Below, piece by piece: positions 14,117-14,121 of a stretch of DNA of 14,121 nt (positions are counted from its first letter, which is position 1; each line of letters starts with the position of its first letter). Made by a program: the position numbers and the translations under genes. Source of the stretch: an uncultured Eubacteriales bacterium (GTDB taxonomy: Bacteria > Bacillota > Clostridia > Oscillospirales > Oscillospiraceae); assembly GCA_949744025.1 (NCBI GenBank), contig CATJWA010000200.1:1-14121 (forward strand). The letters run 5' to 3'. The notes below the pieces were generated by a model, which worked only from the letters and a program-made list of their open reading frames with translations, did not search any database and had not been told where the DNA came from.

Positions 14117-14121
14117 CCTGA

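Overview
The window looks like chromosomal DNA of an anaerobic Firmicute, most likely a Clostridia/Oscillospiraceae-type gut bacterium. The evidence is a GC-moderate base composition, strong AGGAGG-type ribosome binding sites, frequent TTG/GTG starts, Bacillus-type sigma-A promoters, a YtrA-type GntR/ABC operon, a DUF445 protein and a tRNA with encoded CCA. This placement is inference from gene content. I see no phage, transposon, CRISPR array or integration scar.

Layout, left to right. (1) Positions 1-1614, minus strand: a GntR/YtrA-type repressor, an ABC ATPase and the start of an ABC-2 permease (cut by the window edge). They sit behind one consensus promoter whose -10 is buried in a GT-rich/TA-rich palindrome, the expected picture for an autoregulated envelope-stress or drug-export operon. 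(2) 1739-2590, plus: a rhomboid-fold membrane protein that has lost the GxSG serine motif and carries a Cys/His-rich C-terminal tail. A 15-bp hairpin separates it from (3), a convergent MFS carrier of the oxalate/formate antiporter-like type (2628-3857, minus). (4) 3958-6277, plus: a two-gene operon, divergent from the MFS gene. It encodes a small single-TM exported protein and a membrane-anchored PQQ-like beta-propeller whose frames nearly touch. (5) 6371-6570: a tRNA-Pro(GGG) gene with its own promoter and terminator. (6) 6764-9535, plus: a methyl-accepting chemotaxis protein with a possible structured leader, then a small coiled-coil protein preceded by a sigma-D-like (motility) promoter and followed by a strong terminator. 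(7) 9587-12985, minus: a 1132-residue hybrid sensor kinase with an extracellular sensor, one transmitter and two receiver domains. (8) 13197-14072, plus: a DUF445 membrane protein. The kinase/DUF445 divergent gap holds a perfect 14-bp inverted repeat over the kinase promoter and a second hairpin with a T run.

Functionally, the right half is dominated by signal sensing: two membrane sensors with large extracytoplasmic domains, one feeding a CheA-type array and one a phosphorelay. A coiled-coil protein of unknown role sits between them. The most unusual items are the rhomboid-like protein with a metal-binding-like tail, the exported propeller module, and several intergenic structures that the genes do not explain. 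No clearly new defence or mobile system is visible.
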